Below, piece by piece: positions 1 through 12,099 of a stretch of 64,000 nt of DNA. Every line of letters begins with the position of its first letter. Positions within the stretch are counted from its first letter, which is position 1. The translations under genes and the position numbers were made by a program. Origin of the DNA: Ceratopteris richardii (taxonomy: Eukaryota > Streptophyta > Polypodiopsida > Polypodiales > Pteridaceae); assembly GCA_020310875.1 (NCBI GenBank), contig CM035407.1:67459158-67523157 (forward strand), written 5' to 3'. The notes under the pieces were generated by a model, which ran no database searches, was not told where the DNA came from, and was given only the letters and a program-made list of their open reading frames with translations.

Positions 1-841
1 ATAAAATCCACACAATAAACTCAACGTAATCACAATAAAAATCTATGGTGACCAAATTTCACATGATCACGATCAAAGCCACCATGATCATAATCAAGTG
101 CACTATGATCTCGATCAAAGCCAGCATGATCAAGATAGAAAAACCAGGGTCCAATCTATGGTGATCGATGATCAAATCTTCATCTTCATCATCAAGTCCG
201 GGGTCACATTAGCGATGCGAAAAAGAAAGCTAATCCCAAAAGTGACCATATCTCCCTCATTACTCGTCCAATTTGAAGTTATGATGGATCGTTTCAAAGA
301 CCATGAGAAATCTTCCAATAGGTGAAATGCAAAAAAAAAAGAGACCATCTAGGCTTTGTATAGAGCAAAAAACAGATATGGCCTATCAATAGACATAAAA
401 GATAAGCATAAAACAACTTAAAATCACAAGATAATACCAAAAAAAAAAATCCTCAAAGTATCAGACACATATCAGAGAAATTATAACATCAAGAAATATG
501 CAAGAAAAAGTCACAAAAGAAGCTGTGAAAGATTGTGCATAAATTTATAAGAAGAAGAGGTATCTTACTCACACTAACGAAAAGTCCTTACAAATGAGGA
601 TTTTGGCCTTTTTATAGTGATTTCCTCAAGAAAACTCCTTTTTTTAATCTTCGAAACACAAAAAATATAAAATAACCTACTTAAAATTGCTCTTCTTTTG
701 TAGATTTTTATAGAAGACTCTTCCCTACTCTAGAAAGTCTACAAAATACAAATTCTAGTCCTATCTACAACTCCTCTATTTAAAACGTTTGCAAAAAAAA
801 TTAAGAAAAGACTATGTGGATGCCACACAGTGTAAGATTCA
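1..841. other. AT-rich non-coding stretch, no gene seen
   Basis: No open frame here resembles a known protein. Positions 60-130 hold a short-period imperfect repeat built on CATGATCA/GATCAAAG words, which alone makes a 75-codon chance frame. The remainder is A-rich and lacks recognisable elements. Confidence 0.6.
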
Positions 842-941
842 CCCTCTTAGTTCTTGTTGTCTTTGAAAGGACTTTTTGGGAAGGTTGTCTTGCAAGATCT
901 TGAATTCAAATCTTTTTTGTTTTCTTGGTAGTTGAGGTATA

Positions 942-1320
942 TGTTGAGATATCAAGCTCAACATGTGATGATCCAAGATGACACGTATCAGTTTTTTGTT
1001 TCTCTGACATGTATAGTGGTCACACCAATATATGTCAGGATACTTCATTGAGCTTTATTAGATTTATCTACCGAGAGTGATGGAACATTTGTTTCTTGTA
1101 GCTCACTCATTCGCGGACATTAGGTTTTTCCTTATGTACTAGCCTTTATATATTGCACTTGTTGTATTCTTGTTTTAGGTCATTCTTGAACATTCATTTT
1201 TATGTAATAGAAGGAGAAGAAGAAGATCATTCGCTTCCTTGCCTCAATTTGAGTGTGTGCTTCTCTTTGATTGTGAGAGTGTGTGTTTGAGCTCTCTTCC
1301 TTATCTCCTTCTTCGTGACA
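942..1320 (+). repeat. 5' LTR of copia C1
   Basis: 379 bp, TG...CA ends, repeated at 6064-6463. It ends directly at the primer binding site. Confidence 0.93.
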
Positions 1321-1333
1321 TGGTATCAGAGCC
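1321..1333 (+). other. Primer binding site of C1 (tRNA-Met type)
   Basis: TGGTATCAGAGCC lies immediately after the LTR end. It is the standard plant copia site complementary to the 3' end of initiator tRNA-Met. Confidence 0.9.
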
Positions 1334-1767
1334 AGCGTCACTATAGAGAGCTCGTGGAGAAGGCGACAGTGAAGAGTACGCAGCAAGGCATGGAGAAAAC
1401 ACGATTCACAAACGACCTCCATTTGCTATGAAAATCAGCGTGAAGGTAGAAGACCTCAACATAATTTTGAGAGTTATCCTTTTAGGGTCACTTGTTTTTG
1501 TCAGATCAAAGTTTTGGATATCTCGACCTCCGTTTTGAGCCCGCAAGGTGGGGCCCACAAGAAAACCAGGTCACTTTCAGAAACTGTAACTTGTGTTGTG
1601 TTTGGCAACACTCATATATTCTAGATCTAGAATTTCAAGCGATTCTTTGTACTGTTGATATACAAAAACTGTGTTTTTCTGAGATCGAACTATCACATCA
1701 TAGTGCGAAAGTGTTCAAGCAGAAGTGCTGCTTGTAGTGTTTTGCAGTGTTGTGAATTGTTGCAAAA

Positions 1768-4700
1768 ATGGCAAACGTAGATGGAATGAGTCAGCTTATG
1801 AGCGATAAGCTGGACAAGTAAAACTTCCATGCTGATTCAAAATGATGAATTTCCTGATGGGAAAAGGCTACTAGAAGTACATCGAAGGAGAGAACGAAAA
1901 TGCTCCGCAGTTAACAGAGAGGAATCAGACTGCAGAATAGTTAAGAGCATATGAGGAATGGAATCAAGGAGCATGAAAGGTAATGTATCGGCCATCTTTT
2001 AGCATACAAGGTAGCATGACTGGGCACATATAGGATGCCAAGACTCCAAAAGAGGCTTGGAACAGTTTGGTCACATTGTATGAGACCAATACAAAGGCAC
2101 GGAAATTGCAACTCAAGAACAAGCTACATACATTGGAAAAGAAGAGCATGTCGATAAGAGATTACACCCTGAAAATCAAAAGCATATGTGAGTCACTTGC
2201 ATCTATTGGCGTGAATGTAGATGATGATGATGATGATAAGGTGAAAGTGTGCTTTCATGGTTTAGGAGCTGCGTATAAGCAGTTCAAAACTTCTATACAA
2301 ACAAGGGAAAATATTCCGAATTTTGCTTATCTGGTATCTATGCTGATTATTCAAGAAAAGAATCTTGGTGAGGATTCAAACTCCCAAGGAAAATCTAGTT
2401 TTGAGCAGGTATTCTACTCTGGCAAAGGAAGAGGCAGAAATAGAGGTTTCAAAAGAAGAAGAGGAAACAATAACCAAGACCAAAGTCAACAACAAAATCA
2501 TGCAGGAGGAAGAGGATAGTTTCGAGGTAGGGGGAGCCAAAGAGGTCACAAAAATTTCCAAAGAAATGACTCAAGTAATGACAATAAAGGATGTTGGAAT
2601 TGTGGTAAACTTGGACATTTTGAACGTGATTGCACGTTGAAGAATCAAAATAACAGAAGGTAGCAGAATAACTATCCATCCACAAGTGCAGATGACTCTA
2701 CGAAGCTGTTCATGGTTCAACATCATATGATGAACACGATGTCTACTGATGTTTCAAAATCGAATAGTAATGTTTGGTATGTTGATTCAAGTGCTCCAAA
2801 TCACATGATCAGTCATGCAGAACGGTTTAGTAGTTTGTAGAAATTGCGAGTTCCTGGATATGTTGAAACAGGTGATGATACATCGCATCCTATCGAGCAT
2901 ACAAGAAACATAGCATTGTCTATGGAGGAAGGGAAGGTAAAACATCTTGTTGATGAGTTGCATGTTCCAAACATAACAAAGAATCTGGTTTCTGTTGGAC
3001 AAATGGTTGACCATGGATTACAAGTCATGTTCAATGCTAATGGGTTATATGTAGAAGAGTACAAACAGGCTGGATAATTGATTTCCAAAGGAAACAAAGT
3101 GGGTAGGATGTTCACCTTAAATGTGAAAATTCCTCAAATGAATGCAGCCATGTTTGCAAAAGGTGCTAGAGTTATTGCTAATATAGAGATGTGGCACAAA
3201 AAAAATTGGACATGCAAATCTACAAAGACTAAAGTTGATGCAATCAAAGGAGATTGTCCATGGACTACCAAATTTCAAGGTTGCAAAAATGAAAAAGGTA
3301 TGTGCAGCATGTCAATTTGGTAAACAGTCAAGATCATCATTTCCGCATGACAAGCATGTTAGTGAGAATGTACTAGAAATAGTACATATAGATGTTTGGG
3401 GTCCTGGAAAGACCACATCTATGGGCGGTTGCAGGTTTTATGTTACTTTCATTGATGACCATACACAGAAAGTGTGGGTATATTTCATGAAAGAGAAGAG
3501 TGAGGTGTTCACTCACTTCCAAAATTTTAAAGCTATGGTGGAAAAGCAAATAGGGAAGTATATTCAAACATCAAGATCTGATGGAGAAGGTGAATACATA
3601 TCAAATGAGTTCAACAATTTTCTAAAAAGTCATGGAATTCGATGTCAATTTTCATGTAGGTACACACCACAACAGAATGGCATTGCTGAACTCAAAAATA
3701 GACATATTGTAGAAATAGCAAGAGCCTTGATGGCTGAGAAGAATATGCCTCATTGTTATTGGGCAGAAGTTGTGCATATGGCTGTATACATCAGGAACAG
3801 AACTCCAACTGCTGTTGTACATCAAGTTACACCTGAAGAGAAGTTCACAAGTAAAAAGCCAAACTTATCACATATGAAAGTTTTTGGCTGTATTGCATAT
3901 GTACATGTTCCAGATGAGTTGAGGATGAAGCTTGATCCAAAAGCAGAAAAATGTGTCTTCATTGGATACTCCCTTGAGCAAAAGGGATATAAATGTTATA
4001 ATCCACTCACAAGACACGTGAAGGTGAGCAGAGATATGGTATTTGATGAAATGTCAAGATTCTATGCAGATGCAAAAGAAGGACTGAATCTTGAACCAAC
4101 TGACAAAGAAGATGTTGAAAAATCAAGTGCAAAATCTCAAGTTTTGAGTGGACCGTATGCATCACCAAGTAATAGTTCCAATTCAAATCCATGGAGTGGA
4201 AGATTGCATGGAAATTTTAGTCCAGCGAATTCATCAAATATATCCAAGAAAGGTAAAGAAAAGCTTTCTGCTGGTAGTAAAACATGCACAGGTTTTGAAG
4301 AAATTGATGGAGATTCAAGCAGTTGAGAAAAGAGTCTTGATGAGGAACTTGGATTGCCCTCTTTAAAGACTCCAGGAGTAAGAAAAGCACATGCCGATGA
4401 TAAAAGGAGAAGTGACCCAGGGCCAAGAAGATTTGGGAGGATGCAGAGTTCAGTACAACAATTGGCGTATGACTGTTATATGGCTCGCCATTGTGCCTAC
4501 ATGACAAAGGTAATACAAGATGTTGAACCCTCTTGTTTTGAAGATGCAATTGGAAATGCAGATTGGGAAAAAGCTATGGATGATGGTTGTGCTTTATGGA
4601 AATGATACATGGAAGCTAGTTCCATTGCCGCAAAGGAAGAAAGCCATAGGTTGTAAGTGGGTTTACAAGGTAAAGCACAACACTGATGGTAGCATAAGCA

Positions 4701-6050
4701 AGTACAAAGCACGATTGGTAGCAAAAGGATATGCAAAGACACATGGCATTGATTATGAGGAAACATTCAGCCCTGTAGCTAAAATTTCAACTGTCAGAAC
4801 ACTTGTTGCATTACCTACAACAAAAGGATGGACCTTGCATCAGATGGATGTGAAGAATGCTTTCTTACATGGTGAGTTACATGAAGAAGTATACATGGAC
4901 TAGCCACAAGGATTTGAAGATTCAAAGCATCCAGAATATGTTTGTAGGTTGCAAAAGGCATTGTATGGGCTAAAGCAAGCTCCTCATGCATGGCATGCAA
5001 GGATTGTTGATTACTTAACCACCATTGGGTTTTCTATCTGTGATGCAGATCATTCACTATATGCAAGGAAGCTGGGTGATGATGGCATCACGATTGTGGC
5101 TATTGATGTTGATGACTTGATTATAGGCGGCGATAATGAAGAAAGCATCAAAAAGGTAAAGCAACTTCTTATGTAGGAATTTGACATGAAAGAACTTTGT
5201 GTGTTTCTTTATTTCCTGGGCATTGAGTTTATACATACAAAAACAGGTATATGGATGTCACAAAGCCAATATGCCTTGAATATGCTATAAAAGTATGGTA
5301 TGGCTGATTGTAAGCCAATTTCTATGCCATTAGATCAGAATTTGAAGTTGGATACTACATCAGGTGAAGCATTGGAAAATGCTACTATGTACAAGAAAAT
5401 TGTGGGGAGTCTTATATATCTCACAATTACAAGGCCTAATTTAAGCTATACTATTGGACTTGAAAGTCAGTTTATGCAGGTTTCGAGGAAGCCACATTTG
5501 GATGCTCTGAGGTGCAGTCTACATTATGTGAGTGCTAATTTGGATTATGCATTGTTTTATGAAGCTAGTGTAGATTTGCAAGTTCATGGATACATTGATG
5601 CAGATTGGGCTAGTAGGATTCCAGATAGAAGATCTATTAGTGGCTTTCTATTCTCACTTGGGAATGCAACTATTACATGGAGAAGCAAGAAGCAACCCAC
5701 TATTGCTTTTTCAAGTAGAGAGGCTGAGTATAGAGGTGCTGCAATGGTAGCATGTGAGGCATCATGGCTAGAGATGCTACTTGCAGATTTAGGTGTGGAA
5801 GTGCAAAAGCCTATCACTATCTGTTATGATAATTTTAGCAGCATATAGTTAGCACGGAACCCTGTTTTTCATGCTAGAAAAAATCATATCAAGGTACATT
5901 ATCACTTCATCAGAGAGAAGGTAATAGCCGATGATATTGATCTTGTTTATGTGAGAATAGATGAGCACGTTGCAGATATATTCACCAAAGGTCTTGGAGC
6001 TGAGAAGTTGAAGTTTCAAGAGATGCTTGGATTACAGGATATGACGTTGA
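1768..6050 (+). pseudogene. Degenerate copia Gag-Pol polyprotein of C1
   Basis: The likely start is the ATG at 1768, but stops appear within about 20 codons. Recognisable pieces in order are as follows. A UBN2-like gag core lies at 2067-2519. A CCHC zinc knuckle (CWNCGKLGHFERDC) lies near 2593-2635. A protease core lies near 2772-2810, where the catalytic DSG reads D-S-S. The integrase core is at 3235-4326. RT lies in pieces at 4520-4903 and 4949-5176, the latter with DVDDLI in place of YVDD. The RT end and RNase H (DADWAS) are at 5300-5848 and continue with stops to about 6050. Frame changes or stops separate these blocks, for example TAG in the RT at 4903. This is the normal copia domain order. 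It cannot yield a full polyprotein as it stands. Confidence 0.9.
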
Positions 6051-6063
6051 GATTGAGGGGGAG
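6051..6063 (+). other. Polypurine tract of C1
   Basis: GATTGAGGGGGAG immediately precedes the 3' LTR, where plus-strand DNA synthesis would be primed. Confidence 0.8.
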
Positions 6064-6463
6064 TGTTGAGATATCAAGCTCAACATGTGATGATCAAAGA
6101 TGACAAGTATCAGTTTTTTGTTTCTTTGACATGTATAGTGGTCACCCTGATATATGTCAGGGATCCTTCATTGAGCTTTATTATATTTATCTACAGAGAC
6201 TAATGTCACATTTGTTTCTTGCCAGCTCACTCATTCGTGGACATTAGGTTTTTCCTTATGTACTGGTTTTTATATATTGCATTTGTTGTATTCTTGTTGT
6301 AGGTCATTCTTGTACATTCCTTTTTATGTAATAGAAGAAGAAGAAGAAGAAGAAGAAGAAGAAGAAGAATATGATTCTCTTCCTTGCCTCAATCTGAGTG
6401 TCTTCGTCTCTTTGATTGTGAGAGTGTGTGTGAGCTCTCTTCCTTATCTCCTTCCTTGTGACA
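6064..6463 (+). repeat. 3' LTR of copia C1
   Basis: 400-bp copy of the 942-1320 LTR. It is longer mainly because of an expanded GAA run. It is followed by the GTATA target duplication. Confidence 0.93.
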
Positions 6464-6468
6464 GTATA

Positions 6469-7088
6469 TTGTGTGGACAATTATTTGCAGTGCACTTTGT
6501 GGTTCTCCCCCTCCTAGAGTGTGCCATAAAGTTGTACTTTTTCCTAACTGAGATAGGATGGGGTTGTCTTGTTCTTTCTTTGTTTAGAAGCACTGTAGTT
6601 TCTTAGTCCAAGTTGAGCATACTATTGTCCTTAGTGATTCTAGATCCTTATATGCGTTGATTATTTTTCTTCAAGCATCCAAAGCTTGTCAGTCAGTGCA
6701 AGATGCTCCAAAAACTTTATCATTGTTGATCTTGAAAACTTGATGTTTTTCCTTTAGTTTGTTGGAGCTAATGTGGTAACATGGATTTGCTTGTGTTGTT
6801 CAAAAGAGAAAAACAATAAAAATAAAATGACCATTTTTTTAAATCCAAATTTTAATGTAAAAAGTGTGGGCATGGTCTTGTAATGTAGCCCTATGCATGC
6901 ATACATTGGAATGCATTGAAAAAATTATGGTGCAATAAGTGGGTCTTAAGTGAGGTGCTGATGGGCATGATGACAACAAGGTTTCCTAGTCTAAAGATAG
7001 AAATTTTTTATCAGATGTTGATGGCACCTATGATTGTTGAAGTGAATAAGTATGTAATGCTAAACAAGATTTTTAGAATAAAGTCATA
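6469..7088. other. Non-coding spacer, nothing recognised
   Basis: No coding resemblance, LTR or repeat was recognised between C1 and the 143-bp tandem array. Confidence 0.5.
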
Positions 7089-7660
7089 TCAATAGAGATG
7101 GAATGCAATCTTTCCAGCTTCAATTTTTAGATGTCTTATGAAATTTTGAATGTATGCTTTAAGACATGATAAATCTCCATGCAGATAGAATGAGATTAAT
7201 ATACATCTATGTCTTTCAATATGAATTCAATTCGATAGAGATGGAGTGCAATCTTTCCAGCTTCAGTTTTTAGATGTCCTATGAAATTTTGAATGTATGC
7301 TTTAAGACATGATAAATCTCCATGCAGATAGAATGAGATTAATATACATCTATGTCTTTCAATATGAATTCAATTCGATAGAGATGGAATGCAATCTTTC
7401 CAGCTTCAGTTTTTAGATTTCCTATGAAATTTTGAATGTATGCTTTAAGACATGATAAATCTCCATGCAAATAGAATGAGATTAATATACATCTATGTCT
7501 TTCAATATGAATTCAATTCGATAGAGATGGAATGCAATCTTTCCAGCTTCAGTTTTTAGATGTCCTATGAAATTTTGAATGTATGCTTTAAGACATGATA
7601 AATCTCCATGCAGATAGAATGAGATTAATATACATCTATGTCTTTCAATATGAATTCAAT
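7089..7660. repeat. Tandem array: four copies of a 143-bp unit
   Basis: Units start at 7089, 7232, 7375 and 7518, exactly 143 bp apart, and the array ends at 7660. Each begins TC(A/G)ATAGAGATGGA and ends with a run through GAATTCAAT. The units differ at only a few positions (for example AATTTTTAG against AGTTTTTAG, GGAGTGC against GGAATGC). That pattern points to recent unequal exchange or slippage. No open frame crosses the units. Confidence 0.95.
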
Positions 7661-8042
7661 TCGATTCAATCATCCATATGAGAATTGTGGTTGCAAATCC
7701 CTTTTTTATGATTGACGGATCACATTGCTTATCTATGGGGAACTTCTGCTTATCTAGTTGAGCTTGAAGCTTTGTGGCGATGAGAAACTTCTAGTGCACA
7801 GAGACCTGCATTAGCATTGAGCTTTTTGTAGTTATAAGAAAAGAAGTTAGTATACATTAAACATGATACACATGTGAAATTGTGCTTCATGTGCACAAGA
7901 TTCACAAATGTGTCTATGCACAGCCACTTAATGTTACCCTAGAACTTATGCATACCTTGGAAATGCATGACTCGAAATGATACAAAAGACATATTTGTGT
8001 GATGAGCACAAGGTGCTTGCACATCGAGGCTTTTATTCCTAT
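7661..8042. other. Non-coding spacer, nothing recognised
   Basis: No gene or element boundary is recognised between the tandem array and the degraded gypsy fragments to its right. Confidence 0.4.
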
Positions 8043-8270
8043 TCATATCACTTGAAGAAACAAAAGTAGACTATATATTGAAGTCTTAATTCGACCTTGA
8101 AATGGCTCAATCATTGGTTGATGAAGCGATCGCTCATTTTTCTTCTTCAAGAAGATCCATTTTTTGATAATTTTTTGCTTCATATGGGTTGTATTGTTCT
8201 TCTTTGTTTCTTGGAAATGCCGTTGTTTGGGCATCCACACTTGCATGCCCTTCACTTTTGCTAGAACCAC
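8043..8270 (-). pseudogene. Degraded gypsy fragment with a tryptophan-motif (VWMPK)
   Basis: The minus strand reads a 75-codon frame containing VWMPKQRHF, similar to the IWVPK/IWIRK motifs downstream of the protease in G1 (25357-25893). It also lies 3' of a protease-like stretch (8780-9160), as in G1. This is motif-level similarity only, and the frame has no obvious start. It could be a gag-like or linker segment of the same retroelement group, or a chance match. Confidence 0.3.
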
Positions 8271-8779
8271 TGATGTCGTTGGCTTCCACTCCCACTTGTT
8301 CTTCTTTGTTGATAGTCTTAAGTTGCTTGCTGCTACATGTGAAGTGTTGGACTTTTACCTAATGGTTATGTGTACTTCTTGGTTCCCACTAGCATTGCTT
8401 TATCATGTCACTTGGGTACCCAAATATATGATTTCCTTTTTTGTGCTTCCATTAAATCTTGTGGTATCCAGGCTTTATGGATTTTTGGATTTGAATGATG
8501 AGATGGAAGGGCCTACCTTAATTTTATTCTTGCCTATGGCTGAGAAGTTGAAATGACCATCTCATTTTTTTCAATGGGTCTATCTCTACAATGTCCATTG
8601 ATAGTTGTTGGATTTTTATTGGTGTTTCTTCTCTTTGTGATCAAGATTGGTTCTACATTCACTCTTACTAGAGGTTTCAACAATTGATCTTTCCAATTTG
8701 GGTGATGAAATGTATCTCATGAAATGTCATGAAGTGGTCAGGTATATATGCATCAAAAAGTGATAATGTTCCATGCATA

Positions 8780-9160
8780 TGTTCATTATCCACAATCACA
8801 CATCCTAATGCATAGTCTAACAATTTTGAATACTTGCACAACCAGTCTTTCCCTAAGATGATTTGGTCTTACATTTCCTCTTCATCAATCATAGAGAATT
8901 CCTCTAAAGAGACTAGCCATTCCACATTTAAGAGTATAGTCGATCCCCCTATTCCAGCTAGCTCTTTTCCATCAATTCCAGCTACAAAAATGCCCATTTG
9001 GTATATGGCTTCTTGCATAGACCATGCTAAACCAATAATTATCATGGTTTTAGGTGCAATATTGTCCATGAGGACCATCCTTTTAGTTAAAAAGTTGGGT
9101 CCTAACATGGTATGTAACCATGGATTTTCATCCCCTTGCCCATTATCAATAACACTCATT
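8780..9160 (-). pseudogene. Retroelement aspartic-protease-like fragment
   Basis: Read on the minus strand, the frame holds VLMDNIAPKTM at the usual place of the LIDSGA(x)3 catalytic block, then ELAGIGGSTI, a stop, and finally ILGKDWLCKYSKLLDY. The last block resembles the ILGxxWL end of retropepsin-like domains in plant gypsy elements. The catalytic Asp is kept but the following Ser-Gly is not, and stops interrupt it, so it would be inactive. The assignment rests on the block order and is moderate. On the minus strand this fragment lies 3' of the RT fragment at 9260-9500, the reverse of the normal gypsy order. Confidence 0.42.
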
Positions 9161-9259
9161 GTGAAAACTTGTAGATTAGAGATTGATGGAATAGAAAATC
9201 CCTTACATCAATTACTTATGATGAAGGATCCTCTACCTAGATTTGAGGGGTAAATATGG

Positions 9260-9500
9260 GAAATGGATAACTATCTCTAATGGTCACAAAATTGATCTTT
9301 TTCAAGTTGATGAATACTCTTAGATTACTATTCTTTTTAGGCATGCCAATGATGGGGGGGCACCCATTAAATGTTCACAATGTCATATATAAAATGAACT
9401 ACTAAGATTTTATCTATTTCCTCTTTAATTTTAGCGAAATCTACATCATTATGTGTATGGCCTTTGTTGAAAGGGTTTAGCATAAGGTGATCTTTAAGAC
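9260..9500 (-). pseudogene. Gypsy reverse transcriptase N-terminal fragment
   Basis: Two overlapping minus-strand frames show the start of a Ty3/gypsy RT. KIKEEIDKIL is followed by a truncated WVxP, then after a frameshift at a C-run (about 9349-9355) by MPKKNSNLRVFINLKKINFV and SYPFPI. This matches the conserved run from the EEI(D/E)KLL helix through PKK(N/D)GxxRxCxDxRxLN. The remaining RT, including the YxDD box, is missing: the similarity stops near 9255. It is a dead fragment. Confidence 0.75.
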
Positions 9501-9832
9501 CATGTGCATCACTTGTTGTCATAGTATTTGCAAGTGTAGGAGGACATAGACAACTGATCCACGATGCTCTAAGTCATAAGACCCCCATTATGAGGAGAAG
9601 CCATTATGAGTGCTGAGAATTTATGGAACCTGACTTTCAATTTAGATGAGCCCTATGTGTGAATGTTGATGGTAATAGATGATCTTTGTGAACCTAGCCA
9701 TTAATTAAGTAGGCCATAAACTTTCGAGCCATTGGGTTTCCATTCAAGCAAAATAAAGGCCTTGTGGTCTTACATAGTTTCCCCATAGAACATTAATGGG
9801 GGATGGGGAGGGGGTTTGCCCCCTTCTACAAG

Positions 9833-10446
9833 TGTTCAAGGCAAAGGATCCAGCACAAGATCTCATCATAGATGTAGAGGAAGCACATAGATTATTTTAT
9901 AACCCCAACAATGATTTTTATCACTAAAACAATGTAATATATGTACATACATCCAACTACCACATGTGTGACTCCATTTTGCGCAAGTCGAGGAGTCCTT
10001 AAGCTTGAGGAGTCTAAGTTGAAAGGTCATACCAATTTTTGTCATTTTTGGAAGCCATTAGGTACCTCAAATTAGATGTAGAACCTATTTTTTAACTATG
10101 CCGATCACTAGATGTGAAACCGGTCAAAACTAAGAAAAAACTATAAATAGAGCTAGAGAGCTCATTTTGTGGTGGTTGTTGAACTTATGAGCTAGTAATT
10201 AGAAGAGCTATTGTAATTAGTTGATGATGAATGTGAGTATGAGTTCTTTTCTTGCCTTCTATTGATCTCCATCGTCACTTTCCTTGTGTATGTGTGTGCA
10301 CGTGTGTGTATGCAATCACATTTCTCACCATCACCTTCATGCACTTCACTCGCTCTTGATCTTCATCTCGGCCTAACCTCTTTGTGGATTGACAATTATG
10401 AGGTGGAGCTCCTTGCATTGGTATTCACAATTGTACTAGAGTGATA
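9833..10446 (+). repeat. LTR of an old gypsy element related to G1
   Basis: This stretch aligns, much diverged, with the reverse complement of the G1 LTR. Shared landmarks in order are a TTATCACTAAAA block, a CTCCATTTTGCxCAAGxCGAGG block, an ACTATAAATAGAGCTAGAGAG block and a GGATTGACA block near the end. It starts TGTTC and is followed by a tRNA-Asp-like primer site at 10453-10470, so it acts as a 5' LTR on the plus strand. No second LTR was found in the window. Confidence 0.7.
10141..10150 (+). promoter_or_regulatory. TATA box in old G1-related LTR
   Basis: CTATAAATAG is kept at the same place as in the G1 LTR (31867-31876, minus strand), followed in both by AGCTAGAGAGCTCATTTT. Conservation in a diverged LTR supports a promoter role. 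Confidence 0.55.
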
Positions 10447-10452
10447 CCAAAT

Positions 10453-10470
10453 TTGGCATCGTTGCGAGGG
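10453..10470 (+). other. Degenerate tRNA-Asp-type primer binding site
   Basis: TGGCATCGTTGCGAGGGA follows the LTR after a short CCAAATT spacer, as in G1. It resembles the TGGCGCCGTTGCCGGGGA site complementary to tRNA-Asp, with a few mismatches. Confidence 0.6.
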
Positions 10471-10944
10471 AAGAGCTCTAGGTTGAGCATGTGATGGTAA
10501 GTGTGTTGGAGAAAATCTTTGGAAGGTAAAATTTCCTTGTTGTTTTGTTGTTTGTAGTTAGTTTTTACCCACTTTACTCCACTTTCCTCTAGTTTCGTTC
10601 CCCATTATCATCTCAAACTCCAAAAAACCACAAAAAATCTATCATATTCCCTCTTTCTCTTCTCTTTTCCTCATTTGTGTGTGTGCGAGAGTGAGAGAGA
10701 GATTATGCAGGTGTTTTTTCATGTTTTCTGCTGCAGTAACTTTGCATGGCAGCCTCTGGACATCATGGATTTCTGGAAACACGGGTAAAAACTCCATTTT
10801 TCCCTCAAAAATTGCCATACAAGCTGACCATCGCGACTATCAGACCACGGTATATATTTGGGTGAAATTTCTGCATGAAAGAGGAGCCTAGCTAAGCACT
10901 TGCACAGATCTACAATTAGTCTTTTGAGATCACATGTTTTTCTG

Positions 10945-11520
10945 ACCATCGCGATGATGACACATCATCGCAACTATATCTAACCATCGCGACAGTCACT
11001 GACGGTGGTGGCGATTGACTCATGCCATCGCGATCGCATCACATCATCGTGACAGTGACACACCATCATGATGATGTTTGAAAATCACGATCCTAGTGAC
11101 CATCATGGTCATTATTGTCATCTTTTGACCATCGTGACTTAACAATCACGACAATCATTGATTATCATAGTTTGAGCGTCGTGACTTGATCGTCACAACT
11201 ATGACTCATCATCATAGTCTGACCATCGTATCATGTTCATCGTGATCCTGGTTGACTGTGGTGACTTCACCGTCGCGACATTGACTCATCATCGGAGTCT
11301 GACCATCGTATCCTGATCATCGCAATCCTAACTAACTGTCGTGAATTGGCCATCATGACTATGACTCGTCATCAAAGTCTAACTGTCATATCCTGATCGT
11401 CGCGATCCTGACTGATCGTCGGTGCTTGACCATCGTGATCTCTGACCATTAGTGGGTGTTCACACCATCGTGAGGGTGACACACCATCGCGATTGTCTCT
11501 GACCATCACGACTGTCAAGC
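10945..11520. repeat. Degenerate minisatellite with ATCGCGA/ATCGTGA core in gypsy leader
   Basis: Dozens of short imperfect units of the form (T/A)GACCATCGCGA(C/T) follow one another with variable spacing. They lie about 0.5-1.1 kb downstream of the primer site, in the untranslated leader of the G1-related element. G1 has an 18-bp minisatellite with the same ATCGCGAC core at the matching place (29590-30115). Confidence 0.75.
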
Positions 11521-12099
11521 AGAATGCCAAAATTAGGGTTTTTCCAAATAATTTCAAATTTTTGGGATATTTTTGGCCATTAATTTTGAACTCTTGTGTG
11601 TGTGACATAGGGCAAGGGAGAAGTAGACAATACCTAGAACTCTTGGGAAAACGAGAAAAACTGCTTCAAAAAGTTCAGGAGAACGTTGTAAGTGGAATTT
11701 ATGTTCTAAGTTGGTGATTTCTTTGAGTAAATATACTTTGTGATAAACGGAGTCTTTTAGGAATCCTAGAATTGCAAGGATTTGCTCTAGCATACTAAGT
11801 GACAAGTGGTTGATGAGAGAGAGAGAGCAAGTGGGTATAGGGATCAATCCCAAAGGAATTGTGTGATTTGATTACACATCGCTCAAATGAATCGAAATTG
11901 AACATATTAAAATGATTCCTTGCGATAAGAAAAGACAAGAAACTCTAAAGAAAACTCGCAAAGAACTAAGTGATTGACCTAATCATAAGGGTGAGCACGA
12001 TAAGGTGAAATAAGGATTAATGAACCTTAGATATGGGAAATACTTAGGGAAAAGTGATACACGGAGTGTTCGATCTTCTGAGGCTAGTGTGAGAACTAC

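Larger units (their letters stand above)
942..6463 (+). mobile_element. Ty1/copia LTR retrotransposon C1, complete but degenerate
   Basis: The element is bounded by two direct LTRs (942-1320 and 6064-6463) that start TGTTGAG and end GACA. It is flanked by a perfect 5-bp target duplication, GTATA, at 937-941 and 6464-6468. A tRNA-Met-type primer site follows the 5' LTR and a G-rich polypurine tract precedes the 3' LTR. Between them lie gag, protease, integrase, RT and RNase H in copia order, broken by several stops and frameshifts. The LTRs differ by scattered substitutions plus expansion of a GAA microsatellite (about 6335-6369) in the 3' copy, so the insertion is not recent. Confidence 0.95.

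Noticed and set aside
98-325. 75-codon frame near the left edge
   Set aside because: It is made by a short His/Asp-encoding DNA repeat and has no resemblance to known proteins.
7089-7660. CRISPR array
   Set aside because: The units are contiguous 143-bp copies without variable spacers, in a plant-type genome. This is an ordinary tandem repeat.
8164-8556. Hydrophobic 130-codon plus-strand frame as a membrane protein gene
   Set aside because: It lies antisense to a gypsy-like fragment and its Phe/Leu/Val richness follows from T-rich DNA. There is no further support.
9781-9832. Polypurine tract GGGGGATGGGGAGGGGG, making 9833-10446 a 3' LTR
   Set aside because: It is about 20 bp from the LTR edge instead of adjacent. 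A primer site, leader array and ORF1-like sequence follow downstream, so a 5' LTR reading fits better.
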